Positions 1 to 6,262 are shown, numbered from the stretch's first letter. The stretch is 6,367 nucleotides of DNA from Flavobacteriaceae bacterium (GCA_002690085.1 NZDM01000020.1:1-6367); one strand, 5' to 3'. The notes: generated from the sequence alone by a model not told the origin. Program-made: numbers and translations.

Positions 1-161
1 TACTCAACTCCAACCAAGTTGGCTTTGCCGTCATTCGTGTTTTAGGTAAGGATATGAATCTTTCCGAAATAATGCAACTTGGGCCCCTCATAGAAAAACT
101 AGATCTTGATTACAAGGATGTGGATACCTTTTTTGACTTTATGAAGCGATCGGCTCTGTAG
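1..161 (+). CDS. 3' end of an unrecognised protein-coding gene (partial)
   Basis: Reading from base 3, the frame stays open for 52 codons to a TAG at 159-161; the other two forward frames close within the first 50 bases. The visible C-terminus begins LNSNQVGFAVIRVLGKDMNL and ends FFDFMKRSAL. It has a short hydrophobic, beta-like stretch (GFAVIRVLG) followed by an acidic, probably helical segment with several Leu, Asp and Phe residues. I see no transmembrane segment, metal-binding motif or known catalytic motif, and I do not recognise the family. The stop lies only three bases from the purB stop on the opposite strand, so the two genes converge with no spacer. That a real gene ends here is inferred from the open frame and the tight fit against purB; its function is unknown. 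Confidence 0.6.
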   Translation, partial: LNSNQVGFAVIRVLGKDMNLSEIMQLGPLIEKLDLDYKDVDTFFDFMKRSAL

Positions 162-164
162 AAA

Positions 165-1508
165 TTAAATTCCAGTATAGTTTGAAGGGCTGATGTTTTT
201 CAATTCAGCTTTAATGCTGTCACTGACCTCTAAACCGTCAATAAAATCAGCGATAGACTCTGCATTTATCTCCGCATTGGTACGCGTCAATCCTTTGAGT
301 GCTTCGTAGGGATTTGGATAGCCTTCTCTTCTGAGAACTGTTTGAATGGCTTCAGCAGCGACTGCCCAGTTTTGATTTAAATCTTGGGCTATTTTAGTTT
401 CGTTTAGCAGCAGTTTATGAAGTCCTTTTAAGGTCGAATTAAAGGCAATTATTGTGTGGGCATAAGGGACCCCCACATTTCTTAAAACAGTACTGTCCGT
501 CAAATCGCGTTGTAACCTCGAAATAGGAAGTTTGGCCGAGAGGTGTTCGAAAATTGCATTGGCAATCCCTAGATTTCCCTCACTGTTTTCAAAATCAATA
601 GGATTTACTTTATGCGGCATCGCAGAACTACCAACTTCTCCTTTTTTGATTTTTTGTTTAAAATAATCCATGGAGATATAGGTCCAAAAATCACGATCCA
701 TATCAATCAAGATTGAATTAATGCGTTTCATTGCATCAAAAAGCGCTGCCATATGGTCATAATGCTCAATTTGAGTGGTAGGGAAGGAGTGCTGCAGCCC
801 AAGCGTTTCGTTCAGCAATTTGTTTGCAAATAACTTCCAGTCAACATTAGGGTATGCCAAATGATGTGCATTGAAATTTCCGGTAGCACCCCCAAACTTA
901 GCGGCATAGGGGATGCTTTTTAAAATGTCTAATTGCGCTTCTAAGCGCACTTTGAACACCGCTATTTCTTTTCCTAAGCGTGTAGGAGAAGCCGGTTGTC
1001 CGTGGGTTCTGGCCAACATAGGAATAGAAGCCCAGTCTTTAGAGAATTTATCCAAGGTCTCAATAAGTGTTAACAATTGAGGGATGTATATTTGTTCATT
1101 GGCAAGTTTGATACTCAATGGAATGGCGGTGTTGTTGATGTCTTGGGAGGTCAATCCAAAATGAATAAATTCTTTGTAACGACTGATATTGAGCTGGTCA
1201 AATTTGTCTTTGATGAAATATTCTACCGCTTTTACATCGTGATTGGTAGTTTGTTCAATTTGCTTTATAGCTTTTGAATCTTCTGATGAAAACTCTTTAT
1301 AAATGGCTCTTAAGCTTTCAAACAAATTTGAATCAAAATCAGCCAACTGCTTCAATGGATGCTCACAAAGTGCAATGAAATATTCTACTTCTACAAGTAC
1401 TCTGTATTTAATGAGCGCTTCTTCTGAAAAAAAAGCAGCAAGTTCTACTGTTTTAGATCTGTAGCGACCATCGATGGGTGAAATAGTATTCAGCGGCGTT
1501 AATGACAT
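165..1508 (-). CDS. purB: Adenylosuccinate lyase
   Basis: This cytosolic enzyme of the fumarase/aspartase superfamily acts twice in purine synthesis: it splits SAICAR to AICAR and adenylosuccinate to AMP, releasing fumarate each time. The 447-residue product is close to the E. coli-type PurB length (about 456). Visible landmarks are the N-terminal LNTISPIDGRY (residues 6-16), HFGLTSQDINNTA (116-128), ARTHGQPASPT (166-176) with the likely catalytic acid His169, and the flexible signature loop GSSAMPHKVNP (293-303). Ser295 in that loop corresponds to the catalytic serine of E. coli PurB. The loop continues into IDFENSEGN, typical of the E. coli-like subgroup rather than the shorter B. subtilis type. 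The ATG gives the expected N-terminus for the family. Only a weak purine-rich stretch (GAGAG) precedes it. The gene is divergent from the glycosyltransferase gene and not clustered with other pur genes here. No key residue is missing. Confidence 0.97.
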   Translation of the reverse strand: MSLTPLNTISPIDGRYRSKTVELAAFFSEEALIKYRVLVEVEYFIALCEHPLKQLADFDSNLFESLRAIYKEFSSEDSKAIKQIEQTTNHDVKAVEYFIKDKFDQLNISRYKEFIHFGLTSQDINNTAIPLSIKLANEQIYIPQLLTLIETLDKFSKDWASIPMLARTHGQPASPTRLGKEIAVFKVRLEAQLDILKSIPYAAKFGGATGNFNAHHLAYPNVDWKLFANKLLNETLGLQHSFPTTQIEHYDHMAALFDAMKRINSILIDMDRDFWTYISMDYFKQKIKKGEVGSSAMPHKVNPIDFENSEGNLGIANAIFEHLSAKLPISRLQRDLTDSTVLRNVGVPYAHTIIAFNSTLKGLHKLLLNETKIAQDLNQNWAVAAEAIQTVLRREGYPNPYEALKGLTRTNAEINAESIADFIDGLEVSDSIKAELKNISPSNYTGI

Positions 1509-1527
1509 TTGCTCTCAGTTTAATACG

Positions 1528-1535
1528 CAAAGATA
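1528..1535 (-). promoter_or_regulatory. Candidate -7 element of the purB promoter
   Basis: On the minus strand this reads TATCTTTG, a full match to the Bacteroidota -7 consensus TAnnTTTG. It lies 19 bases upstream of the purB ATG, which would give a very short leader of roughly 15 nt. No TTTG/TTG -33 element is found at the usual 17-23 base spacing, so the call rests on one motif and its position. Confidence 0.45.
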
Positions 1536-1588
1536 TCACTTTTAATGAGAAGATTTTCATTTCAAGCCAAGATGCGCCGATTAATTTC

Positions 1589-1596
1589 TATTTTTG
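1589..1596 (+). promoter_or_regulatory. Candidate -7 element of the glycosyltransferase promoter
   Basis: The sequence TATTTTTG matches TAnnTTTG and lies 16 bases upstream of the ATG at 1613, implying a leader of about 10 nt. There is no convincing -33 TTTG at proper spacing. It sits in a T-rich stretch, so a chance match is quite possible. Confidence 0.35.
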
Positions 1597-1612
1597 AATT
1601 AATATTTTACAT

Positions 1613-2851
1613 ATGCAGCAGCAAAAAATCGTATTGTGTATAGGCTTTGTTTACCCCGAACCCAGTTCTTCTGCGGCTGGCGCCCGTATTTTACAATTGT
1701 TGAAATTGTTTATTGATGCCGATTACAAAATTATTTTTGGCACTACTGCCAGCCTTTCAGCACATTCTTTTGATCTGAATACACTAGGAATTGAGGTTAA
1801 ATCACTAAAGCTTAATGACTCAAGTTTTGATGAATATATTTTTGCGTTAAACCCATCTGTTGTTCTTTTTGACCGCTTTATGACTGAAGAACAATTTGGT
1901 TGGCGCGTCGCGAAATGCTGTCCTGATGCACTTAGAGTTTTAGATACAGAAGATCTTCATTTTTTGAGAAAGGCACGTGGGGAAAATTTAGATTCTAAGT
2001 TAGGTTTCTCTAAAACGTTTTTGAAATCTGATGTTGCCAAACGCGAAATTGCAAGTATCTACCGCTCAGATCTATCGCTTATTATTTCTGAAGTAGAATT
2101 TAAAATTCTCACTCAAGAACTTGGCATTGATGCTTCGCTATTGTTTTACATCCCCTTTGTTTTACATCCCGCTGAAATTCAAAGCCCAAAGGATTTTTTG
2201 GGCTATGAGAATCGAAAAAATTTCGTTTTTGTAGGAAATTTTATGCACTCTCCTAATGTTCAGGCTGTTCAGTATTTAAAACACAAAATTTGGCCTGTAC
2301 TAAGTCAAAAATTACCAGAAGCCCAGCTTCATATTTATGGCGCCTATGCAAAGCCAAAACATTTGACGCTTGAAGATCCAAAAAACAATTTTTATGTGTA
2401 TGGACGCGCAGAAAATTTAGATTCAGTTTTAAGTTCTTACCGTCTTTTATTAGCGCCGCTTCAATTTGGAGCAGGCCTTAAAGGAAAAGTATTAGATGCC
2501 ATGCGAAATGGAACGCCATGCGGGCTTTCCACTGTTGCTGCAGAAGGCCTTTTTGGCACACTTCCTTCTAATGGATTTATTGAAGATGATCTACAAAACT
2601 TTGTATTCAAGTCTTTGCAGTTGTATAACGAAAAAGACATCTGGCAGACTGCCCAAAATGATGGATTTAATGTCCTTTTAAAGCGCTTTTCTCGATCTGA
2701 ATTTGAATCTCTTTTTTTAGCCAAAATAGACCAGCTATTTAAGCAGCTAGATAATCACCGTTTAAAAAATATAACAGGACTTTTGCTTCAACACCATAGC
2801 TTACAATCTACAAAGTACTTATCCAAGTGGATTGAAGCCAAAAGGTCTTAA
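1613..2851 (+). CDS. GT-B fold glycosyltransferase (GT4 / Glyco_trans_1_4-like), acceptor unknown
   Basis: The 412-residue protein is probably a cytoplasmic glycosyltransferase that moves a sugar from a nucleotide donor to an unknown acceptor. The C-terminal half carries the recognisable donor-binding domain: FVFVGNFMHSPN (204-215) begins the second Rossmann-like half, LHIYGAY (239-245) and YVYGRAENLD (261-270) follow, and the donor loop LAPLQFGAGLKGKVLDAMRNGTP (280-302) leads to STVAAEGL (306-313). The position usually held by the second glutamate of the E-x7-E pair is Asp295, and no glutamate sits seven residues earlier. The N-terminal half starts IVLCIGFVYPEPSSSAAGAR (6-25) and contains VLFDRFMTEEQFGWRV (84-99), DTEDLHFLRKAR (111-122) and SLIISEVE (155-162), which I recall as conserved in a poorly characterised bacterial glycosyltransferase group. 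There is no signal peptide or membrane segment. Surface polysaccharide or glycan work is a guess. No sugar-biosynthesis genes lie beside it. The start is the first ATG in frame and lacks a Shine-Dalgarno site. Confidence 0.85.
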   Translation: MQQQKIVLCIGFVYPEPSSSAAGARILQLLKLFIDADYKIIFGTTASLSAHSFDLNTLGIEVKSLKLNDSSFDEYIFALNPSVVLFDRFMTEEQFGWRVAKCCPDALRVLDTEDLHFLRKARGENLDSKLGFSKTFLKSDVAKREIASIYRSDLSLIISEVEFKILTQELGIDASLLFYIPFVLHPAEIQSPKDFLGYENRKNFVFVGNFMHSPNVQAVQYLKHKIWPVLSQKLPEAQLHIYGAYAKPKHLTLEDPKNNFYVYGRAENLDSVLSSYRLLLAPLQFGAGLKGKVLDAMRNGTPCGLSTVAAEGLFGTLPSNGFIEDDLQNFVFKSLQLYNEKDIWQTAQNDGFNVLLKRFSRSEFESLFLAKIDQLFKQLDNHRLKNITGLLLQHHSLQSTKYLSKWIEAKRS

Positions 2852-2857
2852 TTTTAT

Positions 2858-2882
2858 TAAAAAATTTACACGTAGTTTTTTA
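2858..2882. terminator. Weak A/T hairpin, possible bidirectional terminator
   Basis: A run of A at 2859-2864 faces a run of T at 2876-2881, forming a 7-bp all-A/T stem (2858-2864 with 2876-2882) around an 11-base loop, just after the glycosyltransferase stop. The opposing gene ends at 2947, so the hairpin could serve both directions. The stem has no G/C pairs, so intrinsic termination is only a possibility. Confidence 0.25.
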
Positions 2883-2912
2883 GTCACTTTGTGTGCATTT
2901 TTAACAGAGCAA

Positions 2913-2930
2913 GTCAAGTTATAACTAGAC
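2913..2930. repeat. Imperfect 18-bp palindrome in the convergent spacer
   Basis: The sequence is GTC-a-AGTTATAACT-a-GAC: a perfect 10-bp palindrome (2917-2926) flanked by matching GTC/GAC triplets after one mismatched base on each side. It lies between two convergent genes, 16 bases beyond the stop of the CarboxypepD_reg gene. It could be a protein-binding site or part of a transcription end; a chance occurrence in AT-rich DNA is also plausible. Confidence 0.3.
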
Positions 2931-2946
2931 AACAAACTTTATAAAA

Positions 2947-3717
2947 CTAATTCCGTTCGCGACTTAAAATTTTATATTCCTCGTAACATTCACTAATCGC
3001 ATCCAGAATTTGAAGGTCATTGGCTGTTTTTATAAAGTCATCCGAATAGTTACATTCACTTATAAGGAGATCCAGATCGATCTTGTCAACTTTTAGAAGA
3101 GCAGTTAACATCTCTCTATCAAAACGAGACGAGAGAATGTTACGGATTTCGTCTTGTTGTTTTATCTTTCGAAGTTTTCGCATTTCGCGGGGCTTTTTAC
3201 CAAAGACATTGTGTAAAAAATCTGCTGGGTTAAATATAGCGCCCAAAACCTTTGTAACCATGCTGGGAGTTCTAGGACTAGATTCATAGCCCGAATTTAA
3301 ACCAGAAATACTGTAACGTACATTTTTCTGTATTGGAATTTGCTTGATATCAATTTCTAGATAACCTGTTAGCTTGAGCTTATTAATGACTACCTCTTCT
3401 AATGCGAAAGCAAGCTCAGTAAGTTTAATAGTGGTTTGATTGCCAAAATTAACCCAATCGTTTGTGACACGAACCCTAATGGATTTATAACCCAAAAATG
3501 AAAGATGAAGTGTGTCATTTACCTTCGCTTGAATCTCAAAGGCCCCCTCTTGATTGGTCGCAGTTCCAAAAACTTGATTGAGATTTACAATATTGACATT
3601 TTCCATGGGCTTATCGTCGGAAGCATCAACAATTTTACCCCTCACAATCTCCTTTTGTTGCGCCACTAACTGTTGTGGTAAAACAAATAATAAAATGATT
3701 AGCAGAAAGTGTCTCAT
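2947..3717 (-). CDS. Secreted CarboxypepD_reg-like domain protein of unknown function
   Basis: The 256-residue protein starts with a typical Sec signal peptide: MRHF, then a hydrophobic core (about residues 5-13) and a probable cleavage after VAQ at about residue 20. There is no lipobox cysteine, so a soluble periplasmic or otherwise exported protein is expected. Residues 25-100 form a carboxypeptidase regulatory-like beta-sandwich: VRGKIVDASDDKPMENVNIV, then GTATNQEGAFEI and LHLSFLGYKSIRVRV. This is the domain found at the N-terminus of SusC/TonB-dependent receptors. The LEEVVI segment (106-111) is where a receptor plug would start, but no barrel follows. Instead there is a mostly charged, probably helical region (165-256) with IFNPADFLHNVFGKKPREMRK, DEIRNILSSRFDRE and TANDLQILDAISECYEEYK. 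From memory this whole arrangement recurs in Flavobacteriia, but I know of no assigned function. It is co-directional with the helicase, 84 bases downstream of it, and probably transcribed separately. Confidence 0.8.
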   Translation of the reverse strand: MRHFLLIILLFVLPQQLVAQQKEIVRGKIVDASDDKPMENVNIVNLNQVFGTATNQEGAFEIQAKVNDTLHLSFLGYKSIRVRVTNDWVNFGNQTTIKLTELAFALEEVVINKLKLTGYLEIDIKQIPIQKNVRYSISGLNSGYESSPRTPSMVTKVLGAIFNPADFLHNVFGKKPREMRKLRKIKQQDEIRNILSSRFDREMLTALLKVDKIDLDLLISECNYSDDFIKTANDLQILDAISECYEEYKILSRERN

Positions 3718-3727
3718 GGAAAAAATG

Positions 3728-3764
3728 CTCCTATAAAAATACTAAACAAAGCTTAAATACCCAA
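3728..3764 (-). promoter_or_regulatory. Candidate promoter and ribosome-binding site of the CarboxypepD_reg gene
   Basis: On the minus strand, TTG (3762-3764), a 20-base spacer and TATTTTTA (3734-3741) resemble the Bacteroidota -33/-7 pair, with A in place of the final G of TAnnTTTG. Just downstream, AGGAG (3728-3732) lies 10 bases before the ATG at 3717. That is the best Shine-Dalgarno-like match near any start in this window and supports the chosen start. The promoter part is weaker than the ribosome-binding part. Confidence 0.35.
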
Positions 3765-3801
3765 TGTCTAATTAAATTTTATTTGAATATTAACATAGTG
3801 G

Positions 3802-5547
3802 CTACCTACGGCGGTTTCTTCTTGGTCGAGAGCGGCCTGATCCTTGTTTGAAATCAGAACTTCTTCGGCTTCGTCCTTTGCTAAAATTTCCACGTGACTT
3901 TTGACTGTCGTGTCTTCTTTTTCCTTTGCGTCTTTGACGACTTCGGTCTTGTTTCTCTGTGATTTCAACATTTATGTATCGGCCATTTTGTTTAAAGTCA
4001 CTAAAAAACTCTAGCACTTTTGGCATATGAACAGTTTCTGTGTTAAAAAATGAAAAACTATCCTTCACATCTACTTTAAAAACAGCATCTTGTCCAAGTT
4101 CAAGACTGTCTCTAAGAAAGTCTTTTAGCCGCATCCAATCGTAACCGTCTTTTTTGCCAATATTTATAAAAAATCTCGCAGAGTTATCAGTTTCATTTTT
4201 TTCTAAAAAGTTGTCATTCCCCTTGGGGGCGTTCAAATTTTTCGCTTTATCGTAATAATTGTAAAAGCGTGTAAATTCTACAGAAAAGAATTTTTTGATG
4301 AGGTCCTCTTTTGAAGCATTCTCAAACAACGCATTAATTTCTTCTAAATAGTTGTCAATTTTATGATTTATTTCTGTTTCGTGAATTTTGTGCGCCAATG
4401 CCTTGAGTTGGACTTCACATATTTCCATTCCTTGCGGAATTTCTTTTTTCACAAACTGTTTTTGAATCATTTTTTCAATTGACTTGATTTTGCGTTGCTC
4501 ACTTTTGGTAATGATAACCATAGATAAGCCTGTCTTTCCTGCACGTCCTGTTCGGCCACTGCGGTGAGTGTAAGTCTCAATTTCGTCTGGCAATTGGTAG
4601 TTAATGACGTGAGTGATATCGTCGACATCAATACCACGAGCTGCAACATCTGTAGCGACTAACATTTGAATTTGTTTATTTCGGAAAGATTTCATGACTA
4701 AGTCACGTTGATTTTGACTTAAATCTCCATGCAATGACCCTGCATTGTACCCATCTTCAATAAGTTTTTCAGCCACTTTTTGGGTGTCTCTTTTTGTTCT
4801 ACAAAAAATAACAGCAAATATATTTGGGTTGGCATCTGCCAAACGTTTTAGAGCAGGATAACGGTCTCTTGAACCTACCAAATAGAATTCATGTGACACA
4901 TTTTTACTGCCAATGTTTTTGTGTCCTACTGTGATTTCCATTGGATTGGACATGAATTTTTTAGCGATTATTGAAACCTCTTTGGGCATGGTAGCAGAAA
5001 ACAACCAAGTTGATTTTTCCTTAGGAGTATACGAAAGAATGGATTTTATATCTTCAAAAAAGCCCATGTTAAGCATTTCATCAGCTTCGTCTAATACGGC
5101 ATAGTCAATTTTTGAAATATTAACCAAGCGTCTGTTGATCATATCCTTCATACGTCCAGGAGTCGCTACAATTATTTGCGCACCCCGCTTAACGTTTTTT
5201 GCTTGATCTGTAATGCTAGCGCCACCGTAAATAGCCGTGACATTTAAACCTTTGCAATATTTTCCATAGAGTTTTATCTCATTTGTTATTTGAAGACAAA
5301 GTTCTCTTGTTGGCGATAAAATTAAACCTTGGGTCGTTCGGCTCTCAATATTTATTTTTTGCAGCATTGGAAAGCCAAAGGCTGCAGTTTTACCTGTTCC
5401 TGTTTGCGCCAGTGCCACAAGATCACATTCTTTAGAGAGAAGGGTTGGTATTGTTTTTTCTTGAACTTCACTTGGTGTTTCAAAGCCAAGATCCGTGATG
5501 GCCTGAAGCAAGTGTGCTTCAAGACCTAATGTTTGGAATGCATTCAT
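3802..5547 (-). CDS. DEAD-box ATP-dependent RNA helicase with DbpA-type RNA-binding domain (CsdA/DeaD-like)
   Basis: This cytoplasmic 581-residue helicase uses ATP to unwind short RNA duplexes; relatives act in ribosome assembly, mRNA decay and cold adaptation. The core is complete: Q motif (Phe4 to Gln29, with SEVQEKTIP), motif I AQTGTGKT (47-54), Ia PTREL (79-83), GG (108-109), Ib TPGR (129-132), II DEAD (153-156), III SAT (184-186), IV VIFCRTK (246-252), V VATDVAARGID (297-307) and VI HRSGRTGRAG (328-337). After a charged linker (about 350-455), residues 458-530 resemble the DbpA/CsdA RNA-binding domain (RFFINIGKKDGYDWMRLKDF, then VHMPKVLEFF). The tail (531-581) is rich in Arg, Ser, Gly and Lys, ending PRRNRRR, and probably binds RNA nonspecifically. 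The ATG at 5545-5547 is the first canonical start in frame; upstream codons have no ATG, GTG or TTG before an in-frame TGA. It has no Shine-Dalgarno site. Whether it is the csdA or dbpA equivalent cannot be settled from the sequence. Confidence 0.95.
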   Translation of the reverse strand: MNAFQTLGLEAHLLQAITDLGFETPSEVQEKTIPTLLSKECDLVALAQTGTGKTAAFGFPMLQKINIESRTTQGLILSPTRELCLQITNEIKLYGKYCKGLNVTAIYGGASITDQAKNVKRGAQIIVATPGRMKDMINRRLVNISKIDYAVLDEADEMLNMGFFEDIKSILSYTPKEKSTWLFSATMPKEVSIIAKKFMSNPMEITVGHKNIGSKNVSHEFYLVGSRDRYPALKRLADANPNIFAVIFCRTKRDTQKVAEKLIEDGYNAGSLHGDLSQNQRDLVMKSFRNKQIQMLVATDVAARGIDVDDITHVINYQLPDEIETYTHRSGRTGRAGKTGLSMVIITKSEQRKIKSIEKMIQKQFVKKEIPQGMEICEVQLKALAHKIHETEINHKIDNYLEEINALFENASKEDLIKKFFSVEFTRFYNYYDKAKNLNAPKGNDNFLEKNETDNSARFFINIGKKDGYDWMRLKDFLRDSLELGQDAVFKVDVKDSFSFFNTETVHMPKVLEFFSDFKQNGRYINVEITEKQDRSRQRRKGKRRHDSQKSRGNFSKGRSRRSSDFKQGSGRSRPRRNRRR

Positions 5548-5559
5548 TAGTATGTTTAT

Positions 5560-5600
5560 TTCGATATACGTTTGTCGTGTTGCCTCAGAAGCGTATCGAA
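5560..5600 (-). promoter_or_regulatory. Predicted second hairpin in the helicase leader, near the start codon
   Basis: TTCGATA (5560-5566) pairs with TATCGAA (5594-5600), and the stem can extend by two C/G pairs past a 2-base bulge. The base of the stem is 12 nt upstream of the helicase ATG, so a folded stem would sit in the ribosome footprint. Its loop contains CCTCAG on the plus strand (5583-5588), complementary to CTGAGG at 5637-5642 in the first hairpin, so the two structures could interact or compete. Confidence 0.35.
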
Positions 5601-5627
5601 TTTTATACCTAATGCTCCTTACATCAC

Positions 5628-5644
5628 ATCCTCACCCTGAGGAT
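5628..5644 (-). promoter_or_regulatory. Predicted hairpin at the 5' end of the helicase leader
   Basis: ATCCTCA (5628-5634) and TGAGGAT (5638-5644) form a perfect 7-bp inverted repeat around CCC. It starts at or within a base or two of the start point predicted from the -7 element, so the transcript would begin with this hairpin. No U run follows it on the minus strand, which argues against a terminator for rdgB. A role in protecting the 5' end or in regulation is inference. Confidence 0.45.
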
Positions 5645-5650
5645 TTGCGG

Positions 5651-5658
5651 CAAAGGTA
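5651..5658 (-). promoter_or_regulatory. Candidate -7 element of the helicase promoter
   Basis: The minus strand reads TACCTTTG, an exact TAnnTTTG match followed by C, in the intergenic region between rdgB and the helicase. The sequence just upstream is the AT-only palindrome TTAATTAATTAA (5661-5672), which could act as an UP-like stretch; a -33 TTTG at standard spacing is not seen. Transcription would start near 5645, leaving a leader of about 98 nt before the ATG. Confidence 0.55.
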
Positions 5659-5678
5659 CATTAATTAATTAAGTTTGT

Positions 5679-6254
5679 TTAAGCTTCAAAGAAATCAATT
5701 AACTGAGCAACAGCGTGGCCTCTGTGTCCAATCTTGTTTTTTTCATTTAAAGACAATTGCGCGAAAGTTTTTGAATGCCCTAAAGGTTTGAAAATCGGAT
5801 CGTAACCAAAGCCTCTAGAACCCATAATATTTTCTGTGATTTCTCCTTTGCAAATTCCTTCAAAAGTTATTAATTTCCCCCTAAAATGCATTGCAATGAC
5901 CGTTTTAAATTGTGCTTTTCGGTTGGCTTTATCTTTTAATTTATAAAGTAATTTTTGGATGTTATCATCCGCATTTTTTTCAGGACCGGCATAACGTGCT
6001 GAGTAGACTCCAGGTTCCCCATTTAAAATTTCAACTTCTAAGCCAGTATCGTCAGCAAAGCAATCTAAATTATATTTTTTCTTGATATAATCGACTTTTT
6101 GAATTGCATTACCCTCAATGGTATTTTGAGTTTCAGGAATGTCTTCGTTACATCCAATGTCTTTTAAACTAATAAGTTTAATCCTTTTGGGAAGTTGTGC
6201 TTGAACTTCATGAAGTTTATTAGAATTATTAGTTGCAAAAACGATTTCAATCAT
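5679..6254 (-). CDS. rdgB: Non-canonical purine NTP pyrophosphatase (RdgB/HAM1 family)
   Basis: The enzyme hydrolyses ITP, dITP and XTP to the monophosphate and pyrophosphate, keeping deaminated purines out of DNA and RNA. The 191-residue length matches the family (E. coli RdgB is 197). Motifs in order: the substrate-loop start FATNNSNKLHE (6-16), DIPETQNTIEGNA (38-50), the catalytic and metal region ADDTGLEVEILNGEPGVYSARYAG (67-90) with Asp68 and Asp69, GFGYDPIF (148-155) with the base-recognition Phe-Gly-Tyr-Asp block, and IGHRGHA (175-181). The last corresponds to ISHRGQA of E. coli, with Gly instead of Ser before the His-Arg pair. I believe this variant occurs in other Bacteroidota, but that is recall. 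The ATG starts 8 bases after the rlmH stop and gives the expected N-terminus. A GAGG only two bases from the ATG is too close to be a normal ribosome-binding site. Probably co-transcribed with rlmH. Confidence 0.96.
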   Translation of the reverse strand: MIEIVFATNNSNKLHEVQAQLPKRIKLISLKDIGCNEDIPETQNTIEGNAIQKVDYIKKKYNLDCFADDTGLEVEILNGEPGVYSARYAGPEKNADDNIQKLLYKLKDKANRKAQFKTVIAMHFRGKLITFEGICKGEITENIMGSRGFGYDPIFKPLGHSKTFAQLSLNEKNKIGHRGHAVAQLIDFFEA

Positions 6255-6262
6255 GGCCTCTT

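Noticed and set aside
175..181. Gly in place of Ser in the SHRG motif of RdgB (protein residue numbers) as a sign of a non-functional enzyme
   Set aside because: All other motif residues are present, including the His-Arg pair, and the change is small. It is probably a clade variant rather than a defect.
189..212. GCTGA/TCAGC inverted repeat followed by TTT, as a terminator for the left-hand plus-strand gene
   Set aside because: The stem is only 5 bp with an 11-base loop and three T residues, and it lies inside purB coding sequence, so chance is the simpler explanation.
1077..1277. Plus-strand open frame of 66 codons inside purB, and similar small frames inside the other genes
   Set aside because: They lie wholly within well-supported coding sequence on the opposite strand or in another register, and their predicted proteins show no family features.
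3768..3971. A 67-codon minus-strand frame overlapping the helicase 3' end in another register, highly charged
   Set aside because: It is a shadow of the low-complexity Arg/Ser/Gly/Lys tail of the helicase, runs only 34 bases past the helicase stop, and has no recognisable motif or start signal. The helicase tail ends naturally in PRRNRRR, so a frameshifted extension is not needed.
5617..5636. Two start-stop pairs (ATGTGA and ATGTAA) and an AAGGAG sequence in the helicase leader, suggesting a regulatory upstream ORF
   Set aside because: No ATG, GTG or TTG follows the AAGGAG at suitable spacing. The start-stop pairs are short enough to be chance, and the frame leading into the helicase has no canonical start.
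5628..5644. The CCTCA/TGAGG hairpin as an intrinsic terminator for rdgB
   Set aside because: No U-rich run follows it on the minus strand, and it lies downstream of a good -7 element in exactly the place expected for the start of the helicase transcript.
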